Notes: generated from the letters alone by a model not told the origin. 64,000 nucleotides of DNA from Paenibacillus mesophilus (GCF_005938385.1 NZ_VCRA01000027.1:33667-97666), one strand, 5' to 3'; numbered from the stretch's first letter, positions 42,040 to 50,301 are shown. Made by a program: numbers and translations.

Positions 42040-42479
42040 GCCATCTCCTCACTCCTAGCCAGACGTTTCGTCAAGACGACTTCGGTGCCGGCCCCGCTCA
42101 GCACCTCCACCTCGTCCATCAGCGCCTGCATCAAGTATAAGCCGAGTCCGCCGGCCTCGATCTCGCCCAGCGTCTTGCCGTGCAGCGAAGGCGTCGAGCC
42201 GGCATCCGGAGCCGGAACGAAGCTCTTGCCTTCGTCCTTGACGATAATGGACAGCGCGCCATCCATGATTAGAAAACGGATCTCCATCATGCCGGGCTGA
42301 TCGTATGCGTGTAGCACCGCATTATTGCATGCTTCGGAAACAGCCACCTTCATATCCTCGATTTCTTCATACAGAAATCCGAGCTTCGAGGCGATGCCGT
42401 ATAAGGTCAACCGGACCAGGTCCACATATTCGGCCAAGGCCGGGACGCGAAGAGTAACAGTCGGTTCAACGGGTTTCAT
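42036..42479 (-). CDS. rsbW: Anti-sigma-B factor, serine kinase
   Basis: 147 residues, GHKL fold. It binds sigma-B and phosphorylates RsbV. The N-box is DMKVAVSEACNNAVLHAY, the G1 box VKDEGKSF, and the G2 box GLGLYLMQALMDEVEV. It ends in ATGA overlap with sigB, keeping the two in balance. A start ATG at 42479 (MKPVEPTVTLRV) follows AAAGGATCG somewhat distantly. Confidence 0.92.
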   Translation of the reverse strand: MKPVEPTVTLRVPALAEYVDLVRLTLYGIASKLGFLYEEIEDMKVAVSEACNNAVLHAYDQPGMMEIRFLIMDGALSIIVKDEGKSFVPAPDAGSTPSLHGKTLGEIEAGGLGLYLMQALMDEVEVLSGAGTEVVLTKRLARSEEMA

Positions 42480-42500
42480 CGTTATGCTCTCGATCCTTTC

Positions 42501-42845
42501 TCAGTAAGCTTGAGCTGTCGACGGGCCGGCTTGGTTCAGAAAAGGAGTGATGCCCGTCATGTCGAACAATTTCTTGATATGCGTCGGAATCGCTTCAACC
42601 GCAAAAGCTCCGTTGCGGGCGTGCCGCGCTTTCAGCACCGAGATCAGGATGCCGATTCCCGTGCTGTCGATATATCGCAACTCATGCAAATTCAAGGTCA
42701 ATGTCCGGTCGCACAATTCCACGAGCGGTTCCATTACGGCGCGCATCTGCGATGCCGCCTCCAAATCCAGCTCGCCGCTGATATATACGGTGCAGCGGCC
42801 TTCCTGAGTTTCGGTGCGCATCCGAAATTTATCGATCGGATTCAT
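42501..42845 (-). CDS. rsbV: Anti-anti-sigma factor (STAS domain)
   Basis: 114 residues. A single STAS domain; when unphosphorylated it binds RsbW and frees sigma-B. The phosphorylated serine is Ser61 in YIDSTGIGILISVLK. First gene of rsbV-rsbW-sigB, 21 bases before rsbW. The sigma-B-type promoter at 42887-42912 stands 42 bases upstream, giving positive autoregulation as in Bacillus. Confidence 0.92.
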   Translation of the reverse strand: MNPIDKFRMRTETQEGRCTVYISGELDLEAASQMRAVMEPLVELCDRTLTLNLHELRYIDSTGIGILISVLKARHARNGAFAVEAIPTHIKKLFDMTGITPFLNQAGPSTAQAY

Positions 42846-42886
42846 GGAAACGATTCAACTCCTTTGGCAAAAAGGTCTAATCCTAT

Positions 42887-42912
42887 TTAACCACATTCGG
42901 CTCGTTTGAAAC
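42887..42912 (-). promoter_or_regulatory. Sigma-B-type promoter of rsbV-rsbW-sigB
   Basis: GTTTCA, 14 bases, GGTTAA on the minus strand, same boxes and spacing as at 48607-48632. Confidence 0.6.
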
Positions 42913-42938
42913 ATTCCGGCGAAAATTTGGCGTATATC

Positions 42939-42964
42939 GTTTGAGCCGTAAGCGGAGAGGGTAA
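42939..42964 (+). promoter_or_regulatory. Sigma-B-type promoter
   Basis: GTTTGA, 14 bases, GGGTAA, back to back with the rsbV promoter and driving the 55-residue protein gene. The leader to 43135 is about 160 bases without an ORF. Confidence 0.5.
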
Positions 42965-43134
42965 CGTCAAAGTAAGAGGCGCAAGCGGCAAGACCGGACA
43001 CCTCTCTATGGCCGGCTCGCATGCCGAAGGTCTTGAGGCTGCTGCTCTCGATGCAGGAAGCTTTCGCTTTGGAAGGGGCGAAGCTAAACTTTCGATAACA
43101 ATGTCCACGGACGTGGACGGAGGGAGCGATTCGA

Positions 43135-43302
43135 ATGGACATCCAACAAAATCGCAACGTCGAGATCGAGAAAAGGAACGTCGAGAAAAAAGTGGATACG
43201 AGTATGGTGGCGTCGACATTTATAAAATATGCGGCTTACATCGTAATCTTCTTCGGAGCAATATGGTTTCTCGTCAAATACGTGCTGCCGATGTTCGGCT
43301 GA
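43135..43302 (+). CDS. 55-residue single-pass membrane protein
   Basis: A charged N-terminal half (NVEIEKRNVEKKVDTSM) and one membrane helix (YAAYIVIFFGAIWFLVKYVL). GGAGGG precedes ATG 43135 by about 9 bases. A sigma-B-type promoter lies upstream and a terminator (ACCGTTCCTCAGGGAACGGT type) just after, so it is a self-contained stress-type gene. Family unknown. Confidence 0.65.
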   Translation: MDIQQNRNVEIEKRNVEKKVDTSMVASTFIKYAAYIVIFFGAIWFLVKYVLPMFG

Positions 43303-43326
43303 CGCCGCGATATAACTTGCAGGACA

Positions 43327-43347
43327 GGCCGTTCCTCAGGGAACGGT
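43327..43347 (+). repeat. Left copy of a 21-bp duplicated terminator hairpin
   Basis: GGCCGTTCCTCAGGGAACGGT occurs here and again at 43550-43570, exactly flanking the MITE (one extra base on the left). The sequence is itself a hairpin; only the right copy is followed by CTTTTCG. Confidence 0.75.
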
Positions 43348-43348
43348 G

Positions 43349-43549
43349 AGGCTGTTGAAAAGTCTACAAAGAGAAGAAGCGGTGAAGGCAAGAGGTGGGG
43401 GAATGCACTCCACTTCCGTTAAAATCGAGTTGTTTTTTTGAACTTAAGAGGTTACAACTCGATTTTAAAGTCAGCCGCTTCGCTTTACGCACATCTCCCC
43501 CACCTCTTTTTGTATTCCAATCCTCTTTTCTAGACTTTTTCAACAACCT
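43349..43549. mobile_element. MITE-like foldback element, copy 2 (201 bp)
   Basis: Inverted relative to copy 1 at 14645-14840. Ends AGGCTGTTGAAAAGTCT and AGACTTTTTCAACAACCT; inner arms AAGAGGTGGGGGA and TCCCCCACCTCTT, and AAAATCGAGTTGT with ACAACTCGATTTT. It separates the 55-residue protein gene from its original terminator tail. Confidence 0.8.
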
Positions 43550-43570
43550 GGCCGTTCCTCAGGGAACGGT
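43550..43570 (+). terminator. Right copy of the 21-bp duplication, terminator hairpin
   Basis: Same 21 bases as 43327-43347, with CTTTTCGTG after it, so this copy keeps the T-run. Confidence 0.65.
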
Positions 43571-43590
43571 CTTTTCGTGTTGTCCGAACG

Positions 43591-43634
43591 CAAGAAGAAG
43601 GTCCCCTAGATCCGGATACTAGGAGACCTTCTTC
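43591..43634 (-). terminator. Terminator of the stress-protein gene at 43658
   Basis: GAAGAAGGTC-CCTAG and CTAGG-GACCTTCTTC form a long stem just past the minus-strand stop codon; a modest T content follows. Confidence 0.55.
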
Positions 43635-43657
43635 GGCTAATTCGGGTGCGATTGCGG

Positions 43658-44179
43658 TCAGTGCCACAAAATCGTGGAGGCTCCGCCTTCTCTAAGCGCA
43701 GATTCGACGTAAGGCTGTCCGGTCCGGTCGGAATCGACTACAAGCAGCAGGTCGCCCCGCTCGATCCTCTCCAGGCACGCTTCCGAATCCCGGTCGTCCA
43801 AGCCAAGCTCGTTCAACTGCCTTTTCGCCTCGACCGTTTCGTCGTATATCGCGGCTCCCACAATCGGATCGGCGTAGCCGTCGGCGCTTCCCGGCGCAGC
43901 ATAGCCGGGAGGGTGGACGAGATAGGCGGCACCGACAACGCCGAACGGAATCATCGGGATGCCGTCCGCCGCACCGACTTGATCTCCAACCCATGCACCG
44001 GTGCCGTTCTCCCGGATCCGGTCGACCGGCATGGAAGTCCCGGCATCCACCCTTTGAGCCTGATCGCTTGTCCCGGCGATGACCCGGACCGCCTCCGGGC
44101 CGAAGCCATGCGCTTCCAGAGCTTCCACCGCCCGAACGACCTGGGCGTCGCTATCGAAAAAGCCGATTGTTCTTACCAT
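43658..44179 (-). CDS. General stress protein, YflT/17M-like N-terminal domain
   Basis: 173 residues. VRTIGFFDSDAQVVRAVEALEAHGFGPEAVRVIAG is the general-stress-protein-17M (YflT) fold, also found at 48198. The middle holds a Gly/Pro-rich stretch (PFGVVGAAYLVHPPGYAAPGSADGYADP) and the end ERIERGDLLLVVDSDRTGQPYVESALREGGAS resembles a second alpha/beta unit. AGGAGG places the start at ATG 44179. A sigma-B-type promoter (44229-44253) lies about 50 bases upstream, overlapping the end of the kinase gene. Confidence 0.75.
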   Translation of the reverse strand: MVRTIGFFDSDAQVVRAVEALEAHGFGPEAVRVIAGTSDQAQRVDAGTSMPVDRIRENGTGAWVGDQVGAADGIPMIPFGVVGAAYLVHPPGYAAPGSADGYADPIVGAAIYDETVEAKRQLNELGLDDRDSEACLERIERGDLLLVVDSDRTGQPYVESALREGGASTILWH

Positions 44180-44228
44180 CGCAATCATCCTCCTGTCTTC
44201 TGATAAGAGAATACGTTCACGCTCTTTA

Positions 44229-44253
44229 TTACCCGTCGCGGGGAGGATGAAAC
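44229..44253 (-). promoter_or_regulatory. Sigma-B-type promoter inside the 3' end of the kinase gene
   Basis: GTTTCA, 13 bases, GGGTAA on the minus strand; the -10 overlaps the kinase stop codon. Confidence 0.6.
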
Positions 44254-46877
44254 GTGAAGCCGGCGAGAGCCTTTTTCCACAAAGCCAAAGTGAGCGGGGG
44301 ATGCAGCAGGACGATGCGCCCGGACCCGGCATAGGCGGTACGATCGATCTTTTCTTTACCGTTGGTGACGATTACTACCCGGTTTCCACGGTCTATAGCT
44401 TGCCGTGCGATGTCCGCGGCATTCGCGATGCCTTCCCCGATGACAAGCAGAACGGAAGAGGCGCTGTCTGCCATAGACCGCCGTACCGCTTCGGGATCGT
44501 CAGTGTCCGCAGTAGAGGGGGCAAAACCGAGCCGCCGGAGCTGCGCCGTGGCAATCCAGGAGCCGTAGGGCCGGTTGTCCGCAATAAGAGCCGCTCCCGC
44601 CGAATCCGCGGCGATATGCCGAACCGTTTCCGAAGAGACGGCGGATTCCAGATGCGCTATGTCCGAATCGAAAACGTCCGGATCGACTTTGCTCGTCCGT
44701 ATCGTGAACACGAACAGGGCGCCGTTGCGCTCTCCGGGCACGAATCGGATTGTGCCGCCCATCAGCTGAACGAGCGATTTGCAGATGGCCAGTCCGAGTC
44801 CGGTGCCTCCGTAACGGCGCGACATGGTGGCGTCTACTTGCGAGAACGGCTGGAACAGCTTGTCTTCTTTTCCCTCGGGTATGCCGCTGCCGGTATCTTT
44901 GACGGCAAATTCAAGAAAAAGCGAATTCGGTTGAGCATCGTCTTCATGATGAGCCAGCCGGACCAATAAGTAGACGCCGCCCGTTTCCGTGAACTTGACC
45001 GCATTGCCGATCATGTTCGCTATGACTTGCCGCAGTCTCGACGGATCGCCGACGATGAACGGGGGAACCTCCGGATCGATGTCGACGACCAGCTCCAAGC
45101 CGCGCTTCGCCGCTTCGCCACGGAACAGGTCGACGGCGTCGGCGATGCAGGCTTCGAGCAGAAACGGGTGCTCCTCCAGCTCCATCCTCCCAGACTCCAT
45201 CTTCGTAAAATCGAGGATGTCATTCATGACGAATAAGAGCGTGTCCATGCTTTTCCGGATAATCAGCGCATATTCCTTCTGCTCTGGCGTCAATTCCGAT
45301 TCCAGCAGCAGATCGGCCATGCCGGTGACGCCGTTCATCGGCGTGCGGATTTCATGGCTCATGACGGCGAGGAATTCGCTCTTCGCCCGCGAAGCGAGCT
45401 CGGCCGCTTCCTTTGCTTCCAGCAGCTGCAGGCTTTGGTTTTGGAGCAGCTCCTCCGAGCGCTTCAGCTGCCGCGTCTGCTCCTCGAGCAGCTCGTTGGC
45501 AAGCAGCCGCTTCCGGGACTGTTCCTGCATCTCGATGGCGAGAGCCTGCGATTCGCGGAGCAGCTCCTCTACGCGCAGACGGTCATAGATCGTGTTCAGA
45601 ATCGTGCCGAGCTTCTCGGCCAAATGCTTAAGCAGCTCTCGCTGGATAAACGTAAACGGCTTGATCGCCGCCAGCTCGATTACCCCGATCACTTCGTCGC
45701 GCGACCGGATAGGGTATACGAGAAGCTGGGACGGCGAAGCTTCGCCGATGCCGGAGCGGATCCGGACGTAGCTTGCCGGAATGCTGTCGACCGTCAACGT
45801 TTTACCGTCCTTGGCGCACTGTCCGACGAGCCCTTGTCCGACTCCGAACGATCGGGCCGCCTCCACTTCATGGCCGTCAGCCGCATAGACGCCGTGCAGG
45901 CGGACGGTATCCGAGCGCCTGAGCCCCTCGTACAAGTAAATCGCTCCGTACTGGGCGCCGAGCACGGGCGCAAACTCGCTGATGAATGTCTGCGCCACCT
46001 GCTTAACCGCCGTTACGTCCTCCAGCAGCTCGGTAATGCGAGCCATATAGGTATTGACCCACGCCTGTTCCTCCTTGGCCATGTTGTACTTCGCTTCCAG
46101 CTCGTTCTTGGCATGAAGGTCTTTGGCGATTCGCTGGAAGACGCGGGCAAGCTGTCCTAGCTCGTCCTTCGACTGCACCTCGATGCGCATGAGGGAGCGC
46201 AGTCGGTTTTGTCCGAATTTCTTGGCCATGCCGGTCAGCAGATTGAGTCCCTTCGTGATGGTCGGGATAGCCCAGAGCATGATACAGAGGCCGAGCACGA
46301 TGCCTACTACGGACAAAGCGGCCGTAGCGCTTACCGATTGCCGGTACATCGACTGGGAATCGGCTATTTCGGCGTCCAAAGCGCGTTGATGGTAATGGGA
46401 CAAGCTTTCCAGGCTGCCGAGAAATTGCTTCTGCGTGTCGTTGCCGACCGTCTTGCGGTATTCGAGCGCTTCGGCCGTTTTGCCCGCCAGCAGCATCGAC
46501 AGCACGTTGTCCTTATACACCCGGAAACGTTCGGCTTCCCGGACGGCGGTGTCGACGATTTGCTGCTCGGCGGGTTCCTGCACGCGGTTCTGAAGCTCCG
46601 TCAGCCGGAGGATGACCGTATCGACCGACTGGTGGATCGTCTTGACTCGGTTCGCAGGGTCGTTGTTGTCCAGCAGAACGTTATCGATCTCCCTCGCTAC
46701 CGTATTGACGTCCCCATGAATTGTGGAAGTCAGCTTCACCTTGGCGTAGCGCACCTGATAAAACTTCTCCAAAGCGTCGTTCATATTGGCCATCCGCTCA
46801 TAGCCGATGGTCGTAATGACGATCAATAAAGCTACGAGCAGACCGTACCCCATCACGAGCTTCGTTTTGATTTTCAC
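44229..46877 (-). CDS. RsbK-like hybrid sensor histidine kinase
   Basis: 882 residues. Order: membrane helix (about 5-25), a ~165-residue extracellular helical sensor of CHASE3/4HB type, second helix (about 190-212), HAMP, GAF (about 305-455), coiled coil, HisKA with His508 in SHEIRTPMNG, HATPase (NMIGNAVKF, DTGSGIP, GTGLGLAI) and a receiver-like C-terminus. In that last domain the acidic pocket reads LIADN and the phospho-acceptor region VLLVIGE lacks Asp, so it is probably inactive. GTG 46877 overlaps the stop of the receiver-PP2C gene (GTGA) and follows AAAGGAGC. Domain order and partner match B. cereus RsbK, which acts on RsbY. Confidence 0.85.
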   Translation of the reverse strand: MKIKTKLVMGYGLLVALLIVITTIGYERMANMNDALEKFYQVRYAKVKLTSTIHGDVNTVAREIDNVLLDNNDPANRVKTIHQSVDTVILRLTELQNRVQEPAEQQIVDTAVREAERFRVYKDNVLSMLLAGKTAEALEYRKTVGNDTQKQFLGSLESLSHYHQRALDAEIADSQSMYRQSVSATAALSVVGIVLGLCIMLWAIPTITKGLNLLTGMAKKFGQNRLRSLMRIEVQSKDELGQLARVFQRIAKDLHAKNELEAKYNMAKEEQAWVNTYMARITELLEDVTAVKQVAQTFISEFAPVLGAQYGAIYLYEGLRRSDTVRLHGVYAADGHEVEAARSFGVGQGLVGQCAKDGKTLTVDSIPASYVRIRSGIGEASPSQLLVYPIRSRDEVIGVIELAAIKPFTFIQRELLKHLAEKLGTILNTIYDRLRVEELLRESQALAIEMQEQSRKRLLANELLEEQTRQLKRSEELLQNQSLQLLEAKEAAELASRAKSEFLAVMSHEIRTPMNGVTGMADLLLESELTPEQKEYALIIRKSMDTLLFVMNDILDFTKMESGRMELEEHPFLLEACIADAVDLFRGEAAKRGLELVVDIDPEVPPFIVGDPSRLRQVIANMIGNAVKFTETGGVYLLVRLAHHEDDAQPNSLFLEFAVKDTGSGIPEGKEDKLFQPFSQVDATMSRRYGGTGLGLAICKSLVQLMGGTIRFVPGERNGALFVFTIRTSKVDPDVFDSDIAHLESAVSSETVRHIAADSAGAALIADNRPYGSWIATAQLRRLGFAPSTADTDDPEAVRRSMADSASSVLLVIGEGIANAADIARQAIDRGNRVVIVTNGKEKIDRTAYAGSGRIVLLHPPLTLALWKKALAGFTFHPPRDG

Positions 46878-48034
46878 CCGGGTCCCGCTCCTTTTCTGGC
46901 CTCGACCATAACGAGACACTTGTCATCTTGACGAGTATCCGGGCGGTTGTCCGAAAAGAGCCGCTCCTCCAGCTCGCGCGGGCTTGTCTTTACATGGAGC
47001 AGCAGCTCGAGCAGCCGGTCGACCTGCTCCTCGTCCGCCGAATGGATCGACTCCAATACGCCGTCCGTATATAAAAACAGCCGGTCACCGGCGCGAATGC
47101 TCAAGATCCGCTTCTCCACCCGGATGGATTCGAACAGTCCGAGCGCCACGCAGCTGCGTTCCAGCCGTTCGGGAGCCGTACCGTCCCCGCGAGTCAGCAA
47201 GCCCGGAGGATGTCCGGCGTTGACGTACTCGACCGTACCCTGCACCGAATCTACGACCGCGTAGAGGCATGTGAAATAATATTGGATTAACGGATTGGAA
47301 AACTGCAGCTGCATCATTTTCCGGTTCAGCTCCCGGACAACGTACTCCGGGTCCATTCGCGTCAGGATGGCGTCCCGCAAAGCCGAAGCGACGAACATGC
47401 ATACGAGCGAGGAGGAGATACCGTGTCCCATCGCGTCGATAACGGCGACGCCGTAACGGTTTTGGTCGATTTTGTACCAGGCGTACAGATCGCCCGCCAA
47501 ATCGTCAGCGGGGCGATACAAGCCTTGTATCGACACATGGGGCTCGTCCACGGGCGCGGGGAGTGCAGCCGTCTGTACCTGCCGCGCCAGCTCCAATTCT
47601 TCGCGCAGTCTCCGGTCACGCTCCTTATGCCAGTCTTTCTCCGCCTTCAGGCGCAAAGCGGCACGAATTCGCGCCATCAGCTCGATCCGGTTGATCGGCT
47701 TGGTGACGAAATCGCTCGCTCCCGCATCCAACGCTTCGGCCAGCTTCAGCGAATCGCCGACGGCCGTCACCATAATGACCGGAATGTCGCGAAGCCGTTC
47801 GGATTGCTGCACTCTTCGGCACGCTTCGATGCCGTCTATGCCCGGCATCATCATATCGAGCAGAATCAGATCGTATGCCGCCGGCGAGTGCTTCGCCGGT
47901 TCGAGCATACCGAGCAGGCTGAACATTTCGTCCGCGGAGCTCGCGGTTTCGATTTGCGCATATCCCGCTTTTTTCAGCATTTCCCTGACGACCATCACGT
48001 TCATCGGATTGTCGTCCACAATCAAAATCCGCAT
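46874..48034 (-). CDS. RsbY-like response regulator with PP2C phosphatase domain
   Basis: 386 residues. An N-terminal receiver (VDDN at 6-9, phospho-acceptor Asp60 in LILLDMMMPG, Lys in TKPINR) is joined to a SpoIIE/PP2C domain (PADDLAGDLYAWYKI, VIDAMGHGISSSLV, VNAGHPPGLL, LFLYTDGVLES). When phosphorylated by the kinase it should dephosphorylate RsbV and so activate sigma-B. AAGGAGAAG precedes ATG 48034. The kinase gene is translationally coupled downstream. The gene stands 5.2 kb from rsbV on the same strand. Confidence 0.88.
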   Translation of the reverse strand: MRILIVDDNPMNVMVVREMLKKAGYAQIETASSADEMFSLLGMLEPAKHSPAAYDLILLDMMMPGIDGIEACRRVQQSERLRDIPVIMVTAVGDSLKLAEALDAGASDFVTKPINRIELMARIRAALRLKAEKDWHKERDRRLREELELARQVQTAALPAPVDEPHVSIQGLYRPADDLAGDLYAWYKIDQNRYGVAVIDAMGHGISSSLVCMFVASALRDAILTRMDPEYVVRELNRKMMQLQFSNPLIQYYFTCLYAVVDSVQGTVEYVNAGHPPGLLTRGDGTAPERLERSCVALGLFESIRVEKRILSIRAGDRLFLYTDGVLESIHSADEEQVDRLLELLLHVKTSPRELEERLFSDNRPDTRQDDKCLVMVEARKGAGPG

Positions 48035-48197
48035 GGGCCAACTTCTCCTTACTTGGCTTCATTGCCGTTGTTACCATACTAGACGAAACGTACGAAGGCT
48101 GTCCACTCCCGCCGAACGACAATAAGGAATGGGAGCGGGGAGCTCTCATTCCTGAACCGGTTGACGGTATGCCGCTATGTTCGGACCGCTTCGGTTT

Positions 48198-48548
48198 CTA
48201 GAAAATCCGGTTCGCCGTCCGGACCCGCGCCATGACGATCACTTTGCCGCGGTCCATCTCGGCTTCGTAGGCTTCCGCCTCGCGCGGCGTGCAGCCCATC
48301 GATTCCAGCTTGGCGCGAAGCTCGTCCCCCCGGGAACGGAACCAATTCGCGATGCTCTGGATCAGCCCTTCTTCTTCGACGCTGACCGTGTTGACGTCCG
48401 CCGCTCCGGCCAAATATTCGGTATGGTTCTTGTCGTGTGCCAGCACGAAGATGTCCTCGGGCAAATATCCCTGCCGGTGCAGCGCATGAATTTCCTCCAT
48501 CGCTCTTGCACCGCTATCGACCACTCTTACGAAAACTTTCTCGTTCAT
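48198..48548 (-). CDS. General stress protein 17M-like (YflT family)
   Basis: 116 residues. KVFVRVVDSGARAMEEIHALHRQGYLPEDIFVLAHDKNHTEYLA and the second half VEEEGLIQSIANWFRSRGDELRAKLESMGCTPREAEAYEAEMDRGKVIVMA are the heat-induced stress protein YflT pattern. AAAGGAGG lies 8 bases before ATG 48548. The sigma-B-type promoter at 48607-48632 is identical in form to that of rsbV. Role in the cell unknown. Confidence 0.85.
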   Translation of the reverse strand: MNEKVFVRVVDSGARAMEEIHALHRQGYLPEDIFVLAHDKNHTEYLAGAADVNTVSVEEEGLIQSIANWFRSRGDELRAKLESMGCTPREAEAYEAEMDRGKVIVMARVRTANRIF

Positions 48549-48606
48549 ATCGAACGCCTCCTTTTTTCGTTGCCCCGTCCGGGGCGAATGCCGATCTATT
48601 CGTAAC

Positions 48607-48632
48607 TTAACCAAACGGGGGAGAGGTGAAAC
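48607..48632 (-). promoter_or_regulatory. Sigma-B-type promoter of the YflT-like gene
   Basis: GTTTCA, 14 bases, GGTTAA on the minus strand. Confidence 0.65.
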
Positions 48633-48751
48633 AGGCGGAGCGTCAAAATCGGGCAAGTTAAACCGCAGTATCCATCGATGCCATTCCAAGCCAGCCTTTG
48701 GTACATGCGGACTATCGCCACCCGGACAGCGGGAGCGGAGACGTCGGAACT

Positions 48752-48776
48752 GTTTCATGCGGATGGTCCGGGGTAA
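48752..48776 (+). promoter_or_regulatory. Sigma-B-type promoter of the DUF1328-like gene
   Basis: GTTTCA, 13 bases, GGGTAA, 56 bases before the start codon at 48832. Confidence 0.65.
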
Positions 48777-48831
48777 TAGAGGATACCGGCACATGTCGGT
48801 AACCAATAACAAGTAAGGACAGGTGATGCAT

Positions 48832-48996
48832 ATGTTAAGCTGGGCAGCTCTCTTTCTCGTCATTGCCATCGTGGCCGCCATATTCGGATTCGGCGGCATC
48901 GTAGCGGCAGCCGCTTCGATCGCGAAAGTATTGTTCTTCGTCTTCTTGATCCTGTTTCTCATCTCCCTCTTCACCGGTCGCAGAGGTTCGGCTTAA
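48832..48996 (+). CDS. DUF1328 (YtjA)-like small membrane protein
   Basis: 54 residues, two hydrophobic helices: LSWAALFLVIAIVAAIFGFGG and IAKVLFFVFLILFLISLF. The pattern W..FL.IAI.AA.FGFGGI...A..IAK..F..F is the DUF1328 signature. AAGGACAGGTG precedes the ATG. It is controlled by a sigma-B-type promoter and ends in its own terminator. Function unknown; homologues are stress-induced. Confidence 0.85.
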   Translation: MLSWAALFLVIAIVAAIFGFGGIVAAAASIAKVLFFVFLILFLISLFTGRRGSA

Positions 48997-49041
48997 GTGA
49001 AACGGTATAGCGATAATATCCGTATGAACCCGGACCGGAAG

Positions 49042-49080
49042 AAGCCCCACCCTTACGCGAATTGCAAGGGATGGGGCTTT
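49042..49080 (+). terminator. Terminator of the DUF1328-like gene
   Basis: AAGCCCCACCCTT and AAGGGATGGGGCTT form a 13-bp stem with one mismatch, followed by TTGTTG. Confidence 0.7.
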
Positions 49081-49315
49081 GTTGTTCCTATTGGCGGGAG
49101 ACGAGCTGGATTGTTGCTCGAAAATGGAAAAGATGCAGTTATTTTCGGGAAAACGACGTATATATGGTTCTGTAACTGGAAAAAGTCGAGCTATTTTTCC
49201 CGAATCGGCATCGTATGCCTTTAAAGCGAGGAAATAGCTTCATATTTTCCAGTTAGATAGTGAAAATCGACCTTTAACGCCGCTTTTAACTACATGTTTT
49301 CCATTTGAACACCGC
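49081..49315. repeat. Gene-free stretch with short inverted motifs
   Basis: No ORF of substance. Motifs like CTGGAAAAAGTCGAGCTATT and AATAGCTTCATATTTTCCAG are imperfect inverted copies, and a third, TTTTCCATT/AATGGAAAA, flanks them. It resembles intergenic repeat debris and marks the left border of the AT-rich region. Confidence 0.35.
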
Positions 49316-49423
49316 GCCATGGCACTATGGTAAATTTATTTCTTTAATTAGTCAGGTTTGCGACATTCTGTGGCATCAAAATAAGTCAAACGATTGGAAA
49401 TTAATGGACTGGAGGGATCATGT

Positions 49424-49876
49424 TTGTCGGATCAAGCAGTTAGACCATTGGCGGGATTTCCTGCTACACGTGAGGATGCAAGGATTAAAAGCATGATGGT
49501 GATTGAGGTCCCTGTGGCTGACACGCGACGGGCAATCGAGTTTTATGTGGGACTGCTGGGGTTCTATATCGATTTGAAGAAAAATCCTCCGTCTGTTTGG
49601 GATACCGAAACGGAATTTTTCATTTCTCCCGCGAATGGCATAAAAATCATGTTGCAGAAAACCGACGGAAGCGAGCGGCTCGGTTTCACGCTTCAGGGAG
49701 AGCCGAAGCCTTTTCTGATCATGGAAATCGAAGAACCTGCGGAGGTCGTTCGAAACAGACTTTATGCTAATGGAGTGAGAGTTGGAGAAATTTTCGACCG
49801 TGGAGGATGCGGAACAGTATTAACAGTATGGGACCCTGACGGCAATATTCTTAAACTCAATTATCAACCAAAATGA
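49424..49876 (+). CDS. VOC-family (glyoxalase/bleomycin-resistance) protein
   Basis: 150 residues, two beta-alpha-beta-beta-beta units. MVIEVPVADTRRAIEFYVGLLGFYID opens the first and TVLTVWDPDGNILKLNYQ closes the second with the conserved metal-ligand Glu position replaced by Lys-Leu-Asn-Tyr. TTG 49424 is favoured because GGAGGG stands 7 bases before it; the ATG within is out of frame. A lone gene at the border of the resistance region; substrate unknown. Confidence 0.75.
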   Translation: MSDQAVRPLAGFPATREDARIKSMMVIEVPVADTRRAIEFYVGLLGFYIDLKKNPPSVWDTETEFFISPANGIKIMLQKTDGSERLGFTLQGEPKPFLIMEIEEPAEVVRNRLYANGVRVGEIFDRGGCGTVLTVWDPDGNILKLNYQPK

Positions 49877-49963
49877 ACGATAGGGGGAGGAGTTGCTTTG
49901 TGCAGCAAGCTCCTCTTTTTTACTCCAATAAGCTAATGGCAGTTTAACGCAATAAATAATAGC

Positions 49964-50290
49964 CTAACTTCTCGGGGCCCATAGCATGACAGATACGCCT
50001 ATAATGCAGATGGCGGCCCCTATCCAATCGTACAGATCAGGTGCTTTCTTATCGACGAACCACCCCCATAAAACAGCGAGAATAACAAACACCCCACCAT
50101 AAGCAGCGTAGACTCGCCCAAACGATGGGAAACTTTGCAGCGTTGGGATAATGCCATATACAATGAGGATGATACTGCCAACAATCCCATACCAAAACGG
50201 TTTAGATTCTCGTAGCCAAAGCCAAACCATATACCCCCCACCTATTTCAGCCAGACCGGCGAGCACAAAAATAAATATAGCGAACAACAC
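49964..50290 (-). CDS. ynfA: YnfA-family (UPF0060) membrane protein
   Basis: 108 residues with four hydrophobic segments, matching the family's usual length. GLAEIGGGYMVWLWLRE, PSFGRVYAAYGGVFVILAVLWGW and LYDWIGAAICIIGV are signatures. YnfA is related to small multidrug-type transporters. GTG 50290 follows AGGGG by 8 bases; a GTG at 50308 overlapping the MerR stop is an alternative. It is 11 bases downstream of merR-like regulator, so the two form an operon. Confidence 0.8.
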   Translation of the reverse strand: MLFAIFIFVLAGLAEIGGGYMVWLWLRESKPFWYGIVGSIILIVYGIIPTLQSFPSFGRVYAAYGGVFVILAVLWGWFVDKKAPDLYDWIGAAICIIGVSVMLWAPRS

Positions 50291-50301
50291 AAAGCCATCC
50301 C

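Noticed and set aside
42960..43130. Riboswitch upstream of the 55-residue protein gene
   Set aside because: Some stems can be drawn, but no known riboswitch core is recognisable, and the leader has no terminator.
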